A stretch of 64,000 nt of DNA. It comes from Aphrocallistes beatrix. Its lineage: Eukaryota; Porifera; Hexactinellida; Sceptrulophora; Aphrocallistidae. The notes under the pieces were generated by a model. That model made no database searches. It had not been told where the DNA came from and worked only from the letters and a program-made list of their open reading frames with translations. Every line of letters starts with the position of its first letter. Position 1 is the stretch's first letter. Positions 46,291 to 57,413 of the stretch are shown in pieces. The stretch spans positions 1,302,001-1,366,000 of the forward strand of contig OY725503.1 of assembly GCA_963281255.1 (NCBI GenBank), in the 5' to 3' direction. Both the position numbers and the translations under genes were made by a program.

Positions 46291-47139
46291 ATCTGTGGTT
46301 TGAACGAATTTGAAAAGAATTTATATAACTTTGTCACGGAACCTTTTCGGAGAATGGATCCATGTCTCATATGTGACGAAGATGAAAGCAATTGCTAGCC
46401 AAATGCAGTGCTTCCCCCAAAAAGAGGGGCAGCTGCATTGAGGCAAGCGATGCCCAGATTCATTTTGAGCCTGATCAAAGTGTCCATGTCAATTGTTGTC
46501 GATACTTTATCCGCGATGCTGGTAGAAGAAGTGACACCGATGCCAGTTCTATTTCATCCAAACTATCATCCACCAGCCACTAGATGCATAGCAAGCCGGT
46601 CTACAGAACCACAATTCCGTTCGAGAGAGAATAGTTTTTTTAGATTGTCCAGGATGGATTCATGAACTGGTTGCAAATCAGTTATAATGGAAGCAACTTC
46701 CCATCAGTTAGATACCAGCCCCAGTCCACAGGCCGCAGCTCCTGGTTTCCCTTTCACTCCCGAATTATATCATAATAAGACCGAAAAAAAATAGGACTAG
46801 AATAAGACCGAATAATCAAAACTGGATGGAATAAGATCGATTAATCAAGACTGGAATTTGTTTTAATAAATTATCACATCATAATAAAGAGAATGAATGA
46901 AATAACAGATGTATAGTGATGATGAATGAGAAATAATGAACCAGTGGCACTACATAAATATATTGAAGCAGGATTCGATTGATTCTCTACAAATAGGACA
47001 ATTGTTATTACCTGAGTTCAGTATCTCCGCACAGCTAAACATACTGTATTTGAGCATGTCGGCAAGGCAAAAGTAGGGTATCTGATGGATTCACTAACAT
47101 ATTCTACAAAGTTTGTCATTTCTTTCAGTACTCACATCT
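46291..47139. other. Decayed sequence, no confident gene
   Basis: A plus-strand stretch (46355-46600) has CLICDEDESN and, in another frame, DQSVHVNCCRYFIRDAG, which could be a broken zinc-binding protein of a repeat, but frames shift. The two ORFs covering it are not credible as they stand. Confidence 0.3.
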
Positions 47140-48565
47140 TCAATGTCGGGGACCTGCTTAAGTGGTCAGCCGCGAGGTTATCCGCTCCTCTTCGATACTT
47201 TACGAGGTAGTTTAGGGTTCGAGTTCGAGGATCCATCGAGCGTACTTTCCTCTGGGGTCCTTCTGTTTCCGGATCCACACTAACGGTTTATGGTCGATCA
47301 AAATTACGACTGATACTGCTGATTGCAAATACTTTCGCCACCTGCGACTTGCAGAGACTATTGCCCATGTTTCTCTTTTCCCGACACTGTACTTCTGTTA
47401 TGAGGGGCTCAACGTAGATGAGAAGAAAGAGATAAGTTTCCTGTGTCCTTGTTCATCTTCCTGAGTCAGTACCCCACCAACTGCTTCACTGATGCGTCAA
47501 CCTCCAGATGAAAAGGCTTTCCCCAATCCGGGAACACAAGGACGACCGGTTCCTTAGCGAGGGAATTGCAGTAGGTGGTAACTTTCTTCGCAACTTGAGT
47601 CCCAGCACCACTCACACCCTCCTTCGTCAGTCTAAACAAGAGCAAAGCCAACTCGGATATGCGAGGGATGAATTCCAGATAATAATCAACTAGCCCCAGG
47701 AATGAGGGTTGGTCCTTAATTTTCGATACAAGGCTGGGGAGAGGTTGATAACCTTGCGGTGTCATTAGGTGTCTTAGAAACTTGATGTCACTGTACGCAA
47801 ACCTGCACTTATCCCTCCTGAGTTTCATTTGAAACGATCGATAGCATTCCAAAACTCTGCGCAAATGTGTCAGATGATCCTCAAAGGTGGAAGAGTAGGT
47901 TAACGTGTCATCTATGTATGGAAGGCTGTGTGTAGTTCCACTGAGCAGAGTCGATGGCCCTCTGGTAGGTAACCTGAGCATTACATAGCCCAAATGGCAT
48001 GACGCATAATTCAAACTGGCCTTTGGAGTGATGAATTCGTGTTCAGCACTTCCCCTTTTCCCACATCGAATCGCAATTCTACTTCCTTGTACCTTACTTC
48101 TTCTGGGTTTGTAATCCAAGCCGATAGCTTTGAGCGATTGCACACCCACAATAGAGGGCTGTGCTCCTGAATCAAGGACTTGGGATTTTCAGACACACGC
48201 GAATGACGACACCTGACTAGATATCATTCCTACTTGCTTCGTCGTGCTTTGGGGTATCAATCGTTAGAACCTGTCTGTTCGAGTAGCAATCCCTATGATC
48301 GTGGCCTTGTTTACCACAATGCTGGCAGAACTGGCGTGGACACCTTCGCTAAAAATTCCTAGTATCTCCGCACAAGAAACATGATTGATGCCTCCCTTCG
48401 GACTTCCTCACTCGGTTCATGTTATATCTACTCTGGACACTCCGCTCGTATAGTTCCGAAGCTTTAACACATTTACTTCCCCGGGGCAGTATCTGTCTCG
48501 TCCTGTATCCCACCCGCCATTCTTCCAATTCTGTGTTTCTCGTCGTCTGGCTGATGGTAGGTGGT
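47140..48565 (-). pseudogene. Ty3/gypsy retrotransposon remnant (gag end to RNase H)
   Basis: On the minus strand a zinc knuckle CQHCGKQGHDHRDC lies near 48290-48330. A retropepsin-like LDSGAQPSIVG follows near 48130-48170. The reverse transcriptase has YIDDTL in place of the usual FLDD (about 47905-47925) and KLRRDKCRF further on. RNase H starts with LEVDAS (about 47480-47500) and ends with DHKPLVWI and GADNLAADHLSR near 47170-47300. This domain order is that of Ty3/gypsy pol. Frames are broken several times and no integrase was recognised. Upstream of 48566 a hAT element interrupts the gag region. Confidence 0.8.
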
Positions 48566-49045
48566 ACCCTGCGCAGGGGTGGATACAAGGGGGGTCCAGG
48601 GGGGGCCATGGCCCCCCCTGAAAATTTTACGAATTGATCTACGGGGGAGCTATTTGGGCCTAGCCCCCCAGATTTGTGAACTTTAGCCCTCAATTATATG
48701 AGTTTATTTTCTCAATTCCAATGATATCTACAAGATACTTCTTTCTTCAATTCAATTATTCCGTGTTTAATGATTTCATCAGATCTGATTTACATTAACC
48801 CATAAGTGTAACAATTATTCCTTTATACGAATACTCCAACATTAGCTTCGAGTTTCCATTTAGATTCGATTGAGGTGAAAACTTGAGTATGCTACTATTT
48901 CATAGGCATCTAAAATCCGTACAGTCTTGCTATGATATCTAGTAGATATCTAGTCTTGCTCTCATTTTTTGTAATAAGGACATCCGTGTAAACATTGAAA
49001 ACGTCATCTCAAAGTTTGCCCATAGTAGTCCAAGAAGGTTAGAAT

Positions 49046-49844
49046 TAGGGATCGACCGGGAATCCCGGTTGAATCCCGGTTTTGCCGGGATTTGGCTATT
49101 TTGCCGGAATCCCGGTTATTGCCGGGATCGCCTAAATTTACCGGGATCTAGCCGGGAATTTAAAAACCTTAACTCAGAATGAATTAATATTCTATTCATG
49201 TAGTTTATGGTTAAACGTAGTTATTATCATAGGCGTCGTAAACTTTATTTCCTACCCTTGGACTGCCCGGCCACAATAATCCAGGGCCGTTCAGTCAGTT
49301 AATCGGGCCGTATCTTCAGCTGATCCAGCGTTACCGTCAGCCAAATGGGCCGTGACCCCTGATCTACATGAGGAATTAGTAACAGCCAATTACCAGTACA
49401 TAATAGCACTAAGCTTTTTCCCGGGTATCACCCGGCACTATACCGGGTAGTACCCGGCACTATGCCGGGTAGTACCCGGCATTTACTCTGGGCCGCCCGG
49501 CCATTGCCGGGTAACCGGGTGGGTTACGAGGCCTATGGTTATTATACACTATAGACATTAACATTAATTTATTTCAGAATTCTGGACACCCCGCTATTCC
49601 GAATTCCGACCATTCTTTTAGGACGAAACCCTACCTAAGGCTACATTTAACCTCAGAAATACGGTCAATTCATAACATCAATCGTTCACGACTTGTTGAA
49701 TCAATAGTTACGTGTTAAACCAAAACATTTTATTGACAATTGACAATATGTACTAATCCCGGCTAGCCGGGAATCCCGGCAAAAAATTTGACAATCCCGG
49801 CAAAATCCCGTCCCGGCAGAAAATCTTATCCCGGTCGATCACTA
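49046..49844. mobile_element. hAT element (middle layer), 799 bp, 8-bp duplication
   Basis: The ends are TAGGGATCGACCGGGA and TCCCGGTCGATCACTA; GTTAGAAT is duplicated (49038-49045, 49845-49852). GGGATTTTGCCGGG-like and CCCGGC phrases recur near both ends. Confidence 0.9.
49228..49537. mobile_element. hAT MITE (inner layer), 310 bp, 8-bp duplication
   Basis: CATAGGCGTCGTAAAC to GTTACGAGGCCTATG, flanked by GTTATTAT (49220-49227, 49538-49545). The same family, in the opposite orientation, is at 59315-59635 with its own 8-bp duplication. Confidence 0.92.
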
Positions 49845-50161
49845 GTTAGAATTTTTGTTTTAGTCGTGTTCTTTTTATATTTCTAGTTGTACATATTTCA
49901 GTGCTTTCTTCACTACTAAAATGAGTATTGAAATCCGGTTTAACGCTTGTGATGAATTGGCGCGAAGCACGAAGTGGCAATCAGGTTACAGGAAGGAAAT
50001 TCAAATCCCGTATGAGATTTGATAAGAATTGCTGTACATTGATATTTGACCACCTAAAGTTAAAAATTTTTTCTGGGGGTTCTCCCCCAGACCCCCCATT
50101 ACCTTCGCTCGCTTTTGGCCCCCCCCTGAGTGTAAACCCTGTATCCACCCCTGACCCTGCG

Positions 50162-50345
50162 GTTCTGTTAGCGCCCCGTCCTGAATCGAACGCATTTCGA
50201 GCAAACGATTCAGATCACGATGACCACGGTCCAACGGGGATACCTGTCTCAGTCAGGGTTTTGCAGGCCAATATAATGAATTCTCGGGCGAGGGGTTTTG
50301 TGACTTCATCTCGAGCTGCTATTCATTCCTTTAGGGAGTTTTGAA
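50162..50345 (-). pseudogene. Continuation of the Ty3/gypsy remnant
   Basis: This sequence joins to 48565 when the hAT element and one copy of its target are set aside. On the minus strand it should be upstream gag-region sequence, but I recognise no motif in it. Confidence 0.4.
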
Positions 50346-50869
50346 CAGCTGGGGGCACTTGGCTTGTTACACTAAGCATGCCATCCCCGCGGCCATTCTT
50401 GCACGTCGTAGTTTTCTTTACTTATGTAACGGAGTAAGTAAACAAGGGATACGAGTCAATCTTTAGTAACTTTCACACAGTAAAGAAAACTAAATGGTTG
50501 TTACCTCACTGACTAGTCCTAACTACTAGCTTGTCTAAGTAATACTAACTAAACCAAGGGGTTAGTAATAACGACGTCGTTACATAAGTAAAACCGGTTT
50601 TGACTGTATTCGTTGCTATTCATTGGGACATGTATTAAGGTGCATACTGTGGCGCCTATTGGGGGCACTACCCTAAAGATTCGGGCTACACCCGATATGT
50701 AGAATGGCTGCGCTGCGCCGCCCCTACCTGTAGGAAGCAAAGTCTAGAATGTTCGCCTACGTGTAGAGTGTGTAATGGGCAAAGTTTCATAAATTCGTCA
50801 GTATGTTACTTAGGTAAGCTTCCCTCTTATAAATTCTCGAATAAATTATTTTGCTCCTCAAACTAGGTA
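50346..50869. other. No gene seen
   Basis: ACGTCGTAGTTTTCTTTACT and AACGACGTCGTTACATAAGT-like phrases give weak inverted symmetry. A promoter or LTR role is possible but unsupported. Confidence 0.35.
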
Positions 50870-51330
50870 GGAGAAAGTGAAAAGTTACAGTGTAATCACA
50901 TAGTATATTCAGATATCCCAAGAATCATTAGCAATGACAAGTTCTTTTCGATAAATCGTGTTAAAAGACAGTCTAAAGCAGTGTTTCCCAACCTTTCCCT
51001 TTGTAACGCCCCTAAGGTGCTTGAAACTTTCATTAGGCCCCCCTACTTCATTATTTATTAAGTCATTTTTAATTAGTGATTATATGTAATTATAAAAGTT
51101 AGAGTATTATGGAATGATGATACTTTATTGCAATTTTCAGTAAAATTTTACGATTATTATAAATATCGCCATACAAATTTATATATTTTAGAACTGTAGA
51201 AGTAGAAATTGTGCCCAAAAGTGGCAGTTAAAGTGGTATTTTATTTTCACCAAAGGAATTTTAGAATATTACTTTAGTTCTTCCTTCGTTCATTTACCAC
51301 TGAAATAAATTATGTACAATTTGTTCCAAC
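50870..51330 (-). repeat. Right arm of the 5.4-kb inverted repeat
   Basis: Collinear with 45890-46290 in inverted orientation. It is interrupted near 50995-51180 by sequence that opens with CAGTGTTTCCCAACC, a hAT-type end. Confidence 0.6.
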
Positions 51331-51521
51331 TGGAGCCCAAATATACTCATAGCAAATCGTTATGCTACTATGTTTATTTTTGCAAGGAAGGAATAATGGT
51401 AGTGGGCAACGTAACGAGGGGTAGGCTCCCAGGACCAGTCTGAAAATTTTTCATTCACAAGAATAAAAAATTCAGAGAACTACTACCGCTTCAAAAGTAC
51501 CTCAAGTACCAGAAAATATAA

Positions 51522-51799
51522 TTAGGGCATACTATTACTTGCTTGCTGTCTGTTATGTAGCATATTTAATGTTAATATATTATCTTCAGTGGCATAGGGA
51601 GGGGAGGGGGATTCTGAGGACCTAAGGATCTGCTTGGGTGTCCAACATTTGGCTAGGCGTAAAATGGCAGTCACCATCAGCAGGCCAACAGGCAGGGCAA
51701 ACGCCAAGGTCAAAATACAACCAATAAGAAGTCCAAAAAGATTTATTCTGATAGAATAATTTTTAAACAGATGGCAGAGATCAAGTTTCAAAGGTTCGT
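51522..51799 (-). CDS. Terminal exon of a single-pass membrane protein
   Basis: The acceptor AATCTATACCCAG at the edge opens a phase 1 exon at 51799 that runs to TAA. It encodes EPLKLDLCHLFKNYS, a 26-residue hydrophobic segment (LFGLLIGCILTLAFALPVG through LLMVTAI), a basic stop-transfer (LRLAKCW) and a Ser/Pro-rich tail with PPYATEDN. This layout fits the C-terminal exon of a type I membrane protein or receptor. Phase 1 borders are common between extracellular domains. Upstream exons were not found and the family is unknown. Confidence 0.45.
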
Positions 51800-51866
51800 C
51801 TGGGTATAGATTTTGAAACCCGTTTTAGTGTGCTTTCTATAGTATTATGGCGGATCTATTATTCTA

Positions 51867-52023
51867 CAGTAGAACCTGCATAATCCGACACTCGTTGGGA
51901 AACGAAAATAATGTCGGATTAAGCAGTACGAATTGAATGGTGTGAAGCTCATTGGGATATGAAACAATGTCGAATTGTAGAGGTCTTCTGGAATACAGGT
52001 GTCGGATTATCGAGGTTCTACTG
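51867..52023. mobile_element. Pogo-like MITE, 157 bp, TA target
   Basis: The ends CAGTAGAACCTGCATAATCC and TCGAGGTTCTACTG are flanked by TA (51865-51866, 52024-52025). Internal GTCGGATTA and CGAATTG phrases recur. Confidence 0.8.
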
Positions 52024-52211
52024 TATATAATAAGATAGCTGCACAGTTGTAAAATTAGTTTGGTGTCCGGTCGGCCTGGAAACGGTTTAAAAGATAATGA
52101 CTTGACATTTTTTGTGATGATGAGATATCTAAATGTGTACCTAACCATGGCCTACTTAATACTTACCAGTACATTAAGTAGGCTATGACATAACTCTTCG
52201 ATTTTTTTACA

Positions 52212-52250
52212 ATAAGCGTAATCATGATAAATTATCATGATTACGCTTAT
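52212..52250. repeat. Perfect 19-bp inverted repeat
   Basis: ATAAGCGTAATCATGATAA and its exact complement are separated by one A. Such a short perfect palindrome may be a fold-back remnant or a binding site; nothing else supports a function. Confidence 0.85.
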
Positions 52251-52341
52251 GATATAATTTACTTCTTTTGATCAAAACTAGAAAACTACTCAACATATCG
52301 GTTCTATATTAATATCAAAGGTACACTTGAGAGTCTCTAAA

Positions 52342-52812
52342 TCCTTACTATTAAAACTCGATTATTGTTTGTGTATATATATATATATATATATCTGTAA
52401 CGAATTGATTGAAGAAACTGCCGGGCGTAGAAGGCTGATTTTTGGCATGTGGGAGTCTTTTGGCTATGGCTCCAGTAAGTTCTGAGTTCAGAGCAAAATG
52501 TCGACTCATCATGGAATTATGACGTCATTGTCACATTTTTAAAAGTTAAGCAACACAGTTATTCGAGCATAACTCAGCATGAAAATGATGACTCATCACT
52601 TTGTTATAACGTCATCATTACGCATCAAAAAATTTAAAATTGACAAATTTGGTGATTTTTGAGTGAAATCGGTTTTATCACTAAGATGGACATATTTAGA
52701 GATGTTATCTCCCTCATAATTAACCAATGTCACCTCCAGGCGACCGAAGGGAGCCTCTGGCGGACACGAAGTGTCCGCCAGCCGCGCAGCGCAAGCAAGC
52801 GAAGCGCGCTTG
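52342..52812 (+). mobile_element. Helitron-like family 1 copy, first of a tandem pair
   Basis: TCCTTACTATTAAAACTCG after A at 52341, ending GCGCGCTTG at 52812, where the next copy begins with no base between. The core is shortened relative to 52813-53942. No ORF. Confidence 0.8.
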
Positions 52813-53942
52813 TCCTTACTATTAAAACTCGATTATTGTATATATATCAGGGTTGAAACCGAATAATTGATTATTCGGTTTAACCAAATATTATTTGCAA
52901 ATAATTGATATTTGGTTTGTAACCAAATATCATTATTTGGTATTCGGTTGAGAACCAAATAATTTGGTCAACCGAATAATTTGGTCAACCAAATAATTTG
53001 GTCAACCGAATAATTTGGTCAACCAAATAATTTGGTCAACCGAATAATTTGGTCAACCAAATAATTTGGTCAATCGAATAATTTGGTCAACCGAATAATT
53101 TGGTCAACCGAATAATTTGGTCAATCGAATAATTTGGTCGACCGAATATTTGGCCAAACAAATAATTTGCATGCTTTCCCAACACAATAATCGCATGTTC
53201 TTACATGAAGTGGTCCGAACACAAATAAATATAATTGGCTTACTTATACTTGAATATATTTTTGTATAAATATTTATATAAACATTTATGCAAAAATATA
53301 ATCAAGTATTATTTGGTTGACCAAATTATTCGGTTAACCAAATTATTCGGTTTGACCATTATTCGGTTAACCAAATTATTTGGTCTGACCATTATTCGGT
53401 TAAAATGGTATTTGGTTGAAGGGGTTTCAACCTTGATATATATATATCTCTGTAACGAATTGATTGAAGAAACTGCCGGGCGCAGAAGGCTGATTTTGGC
53501 ATGTGGGAGTCTTTTGGCTATGGCTCCAGTAAGTTCTGAGTTCAGAGCAAAATGTCGACTCATCATGGAATTATGACGTCATTGTCACATTTTTAAAAGT
53601 TAAGCAACACAGTTATTCGGGCATAACCCAGCCATTATAGGAGATAGAAGGCTGAAATTTTAATAGAATCTGTATACTGACATACCTCACATATGATGCG
53701 ACTATCATCAAAAAATGACGACTCATCACTTTGTTATGACGTCATCATTACGCATCAAAAATTTTAAAATTGACAAATTTGGCGATTTTTCGAGTGATAT
53801 CGATTATCACAGTAGGACAGACGTATTTAGAGATGCAATCTCCCTTATAACTAGCCAATGTGCCTCCATGCGACCGAAGGGAGCCTCCGGCGGACACGAA
53901 GTGTCCGCCAGCCGCGCAGCGCAAGCAAGCGAAGCGCGCTTG
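52813..53942 (+). mobile_element. Helitron-like family 1 copy, second of a tandem pair
   Basis: It begins directly at the TC after the CTTG of the first copy and ends CTTG before T at 53943. An element with AATAATTTGGTCAACC arrays (52848-53436) sits in its TA run. Confidence 0.8.
52848..53436. mobile_element. Inverted-repeat element with internal tandem array
   Basis: The ends read TCAGGGTTGAAACCGAATAA and GGGGTTTCAACCTTGA, inverted copies of each other. About a dozen units of 19 bp (CCGAATAATTTGGTCAACC and its CCAAATAA variant) follow the left end, and inverted units precede the right. The spacer with GCATGCTTTCCCAACACAAT is shared with 30645-30905. Confidence 0.75.
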
Positions 53943-54199
53943 TTATCATGATGTCAGGATAATTTATGACTCAGCAAAAAATCGGAAATCCTAGTCGTTA
54001 TTTCCTAATAAGATTTATATCTCGCGAATAAGTTTTTTGTTTTTTATAAATCAAAATTTTTGCAATACTCGTACAATTTTATTCTATTTTTTCTAGTAGA
54101 TTTTTAAAAAAATTGGATAGAAAAGAGGTGTCAGAAGGGCGAATTTGCGGAACAAAAGTATTAGTAAGCCATGTATCCCAACTTGCTTGTAGTATGTAG

Positions 54200-54988
54200 C
54201 AGGCTTGGGCCAAATACGGTTTTTTAATCAATTACAAATACAATTACACAACTGCAAACTCAAATACAAATACAAACACGCTCATCTTAAAATTTTAAAA
54301 TCAAATACAAATACAAATACATATTTGACCCAAGCCTCCTATAAACATAGTAACTTGACACACTAATATGGAGAATCAATCAGGATTTAATTAAGGTATA
54401 GACTTAGGGAATCCGAGACTAGATACACGTAAACCAGCGTTTCCCAACCTGGGGTGCGCGGACTTTATGTCGGGGGTGCACGGGACCAGGAGTATGGGGG
54501 TAAAGTTTTTTGAATGGTGAACATATCTGGATTTGAAAGATGTATACACTAACTGGACAAAAGTATTTGTACACTATATTCTTTCATTACTATATATCTA
54601 GATTACTACTTTACTCTGACTCCTCTTTTTACTCTGCATTGATTGATACTGAATATTCGCTTGTCTAGAATTGAAGCAACTCCTAATTGAATTTTAAACT
54701 AGGCCCTGGGGGTGCGCCCTGGTTGGGAACTTCTGATAAACAATAATCTAGTATTGATGTAACCCAAACTTGAGAAACCTACAACACGAGATAGAATTTC
54801 AAACATATCAACAACATGGGCTGAGTGTAGCGACAAGACTAATTACTTGACTACTTGACAGGTGGCTTCCTTTAGTTAAATAAATGAAAAGAGACGCGTA
54901 TTCGCAAATACAGCTCAAATACAAATACACCGACAAATTAAATTTAAAAATAAAATACAAATACAAATACGTATTTGAACCAAGCCTA
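54200..54988. mobile_element. hAT-type element, about 790 bp, 8-bp duplication
   Basis: CAGGCTTGGG...CCAAGCCTA ends with GTATGTAG on each side (54192-54199, 54989-54996). AAATACAAATACAAATAC runs occur near both ends, and an internal copy of the end (CCCAAGCCT) lies at 54330-54338. It contains a further inverted-repeat element at 54433-54735. The ORF over the TACAAA run is low complexity. Confidence 0.65.
54433..54735. mobile_element. hAT-like MITE with CCCAACC ends
   Basis: CAGCGTTTCCCAACCTGGGG and the inverse of CCTGGTTGGGAACTTCTG pair. A clean 8-bp duplication was not found, so the limits are approximate. Confidence 0.55.
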
Positions 54989-55074
54989 GTATGTAGTAAA
55001 TATTGTTTAGGGAAAATACAATTGAATATGTTATATCAAAATGTTTGTCTAAAGTCAAATAATCATAAAATAAT

Positions 55075-56636
55075 TCAAAAGAATAGCTTTCGAGCTTCAT
55101 TGAATTTCTTTTGTATAAGTTTGAACTGAGCTCCATCAGGATCAAGATGAGCTCTTGAGGCTTGATTACACCAAGTCCAAAGTGTAACATATGTCTCAGG
55201 ATCTAATTCAGAAAAGTAAGGCTCAGCTTCCAGAGCCAAGTTAATCGAATCGATCGGGGAAGAACTCTGAGTAATCAAACAAACAATGATTGATTGAAAT
55301 GATACACTCACTACCTTTTCATTTGTAGTTGATAAAGGCAAAAGTTTCACAAGGCGAAAAGCTTTATCTTTCAAAAATAACCATTTTTCTTTACCCATTT
55401 TTTCTTTTTTTACTTCTTCGTTTTGTTTCAATAATTGTTTACTAACACATTGCACCGGGTATGATAAAACTAGTTCATTATGCAACTGTATTAGTTGTTG
55501 TATTTCTTCTCTATGTTCATAACGTCTTTCGAAAACACACAGGTTGCAATCACATTTAAACCTAAGAAATTGTGAACGACTTTTGACATCAGGTATTAAT
55601 GCCAAGGGCAAATAAGAAACAAATACTTCACCTCCTTTAGGAATGTCGGACAGAGCTCTAATAACACAGATATCTCCAATGTAAAGCCTAACAGCATTTG
55701 GAACACAGGAATGATTGGTAAGAGAAGGAAGTAGCCAGATATGGTGAAATGAATTAATTAAATTATTTCCCATTGACTTATCTAGTTTGTAATAATGTTC
55801 ATGATACAAATATATATCCCGAACCAAATCGGATATTTTATCTAATGGAAAGAGAGATGTATTAATAGTTTTTGATAATTCATAGCCAGAGTAGGAAAAT
55901 AGATTAATATCAACATCTTTTTGAGAGCTGTCGAATGTTAAGAAAAAACGAATAGTTTGAACTTTGGATCTTCTTAAGTGCTCAAATAATATGTAATACA
56001 ATTCATCTATAATTTTATTGTTACCTAAATTCACACTTCTACAAGTGGGACATGGACATTGTATTAGCAATGCAAACGAAGACACTATAGCTTTGGACAC
56101 ACACAAATTCTCTCCCTTCTTGACATTACGGGTTGTGAACATTCCCCTTCCGTGTTTAACAGATGCTTGTATTTTAATCGGACCAACATAATCACCAAAT
56201 TCAGTTCCTCTTCCTTCGTTAAAGCATTCCTTTAATAGATCAAAATTAAAATTCCCCTTTGTATTTTGAACATAAACTTCTACCAAAGGAAGTAGTTTCT
56301 CTAATGCAAGTGAGTCAACATTTTCCTTTGGTTTAATTTTCTTCAGGAGATTAAGAGATAAAATATGATTACCGATTTGGCAATACGATTTTGCAGCTAA
56401 ATACTGATATCTCACTACATTAGGTTGAAGTGTTTTTGCTCCCAAAAATCTAGAAGCGCATCTTCATAACATGCCATGTTAACATATGCCAGGCCTCTGG
56501 ATGCATACAATTCAGCATCATATGGATTATCTTGAATGGCATATGTATACTGAACAATGGCTTGAACGTAACGACATTCTTTGAACAGTTTATTGCCTAC
56601 TTCAGTATTAGAATCACAATGGATGGGAGTTGAAAA
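55075..56636 (-). pseudogene. Truncated, frameshifted second TPR-SET copy
   Basis: It is homologous to residues from about 220 to the end of the protein at 31.6-33.8 kb and shares GRGMFTTRNVKKGE, PSLTNHSCVPNAVRL, VFVSYLPLAL and the C.C..C post-SET cluster. A one-base loss near 56446 splits the TPR part (KLFKECRYVQAIVQYTYAIQ) from the SET part. The first 219 residues are missing: homology stops at 56636, where Helitron-like 3' sequence begins. The SET part is otherwise open for about 450 codons, so the damage looks recent, or a shorter protein is made from an internal start. Confidence 0.8.
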
Positions 56637-57104
56637 TTCCAAAAATAGTTTAGATTGAGTAACTCCAGGCGCCCGCAGGGCGACTCTATGGACACAAAGT
56701 GTCCGCAAGCCGCGCAGCGCAAGCAAGCGAAGCGCGCTTGTGTATATTAAAATGCTAGGATTTTCTGTTTGTTTGTTTGTCCGAATTGATTGAAGAATTG
56801 GCAAGTCGTAGAGATACGAAAATTGGCATGTAGGTGTCAAATGATGAATCTACGATTAAGTTCGAAAATCTAAGCGAAATTTTCACACCTCTGCAAAAAA
56901 AATGGCAACGATTTTTCACACCTTTTCATACAATACTATGTACGGCTTCACTCTCACAATAGAAATCATTGTTCGACACTATTGTAGGCTGTCATTGTTA
57001 TTAATACTTCAAAGCAATAACTTATAAAAATATCTCAATTATATTATAGTGTATGGAAGTAAAAAAGGTTTTGTGTATATTCTCACACCTTTATATACAC
57101 ATTG
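56637..57104 (+). mobile_element. Helitron-like family 2 pieces, end joined to start
   Basis: From 56637 the last 105 bp of a family 2 copy run to CTTG at 56741, fused to the TPR-SET remnant on the left. Directly after it a second copy starts with TGTATATTAAAATGCTAGGA (a changed 5' end) and is cut off near 57104. Confidence 0.65.
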
Positions 57105-57168
57105 ACCCACTTTAATACTATTTGTATGGAGGTTTTGTGGTGGTCAAATACTTTTGTCTGGGTACTGT
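57105..57168. mobile_element. Right end of a Tc1-like MITE
   Basis: TAATACTATTTGTATGGAGG and ATACTTTTGTCTGGGTACTG match the right end of 5426-5903. The left end is missing. From 57169 to 57289 nothing is recognised; 57290-57413 matches the 3' flank of TPR copy 1. Confidence 0.65.
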
Positions 57169-57413
57169 ATATGGAAGGTGTGTAAGTTAAAATAGGCTCC
57201 AAGCAAAATACACTTTGCAAAGTGGGTTCTGATCCTTAAATGAATCTTATGTTGTATAGAATCATTCCACCAAATTTCATGCTTGTACCATAAATGCACA
57301 ATTCCCACACTAAATTCACTAAATACTTCAAGGTCGAAGTCTCCCGATAAGCGGAGTCACCTATAAAATATAATAATATAACGAAGAGTAAAGTATTGCA
57401 GGACAAAATTAAA

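Larger units (their letters stand above)
48574..50153. mobile_element. hAT element (outer layer), 1,580 bp, 8-bp duplication
   Basis: CAGGGGTGGATAC and the inverted GTATCCACCCCTG are the ends; ACCCTGCG is duplicated on both sides (48566-48573, 50154-50161). The interior near the right end (CCTTCGCTCGCTTTTGGC) resembles 4190-4230. It is a non-autonomous hAT derivative and interrupts the Ty3/gypsy remnant. Confidence 0.9.

Noticed and set aside
46392..46665. Two overlapping plus-strand ORFs as a gene
   Set aside because: Protein-like motifs are spread over different frames, so at most this is a decayed repeat protein.
55075..56445. Independent 456-residue SET gene starting at 56445
   Set aside because: The start is a TTG created by a frameshift. 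Comparison with the 31.6 kb gene shows it is the middle of a longer reading frame.
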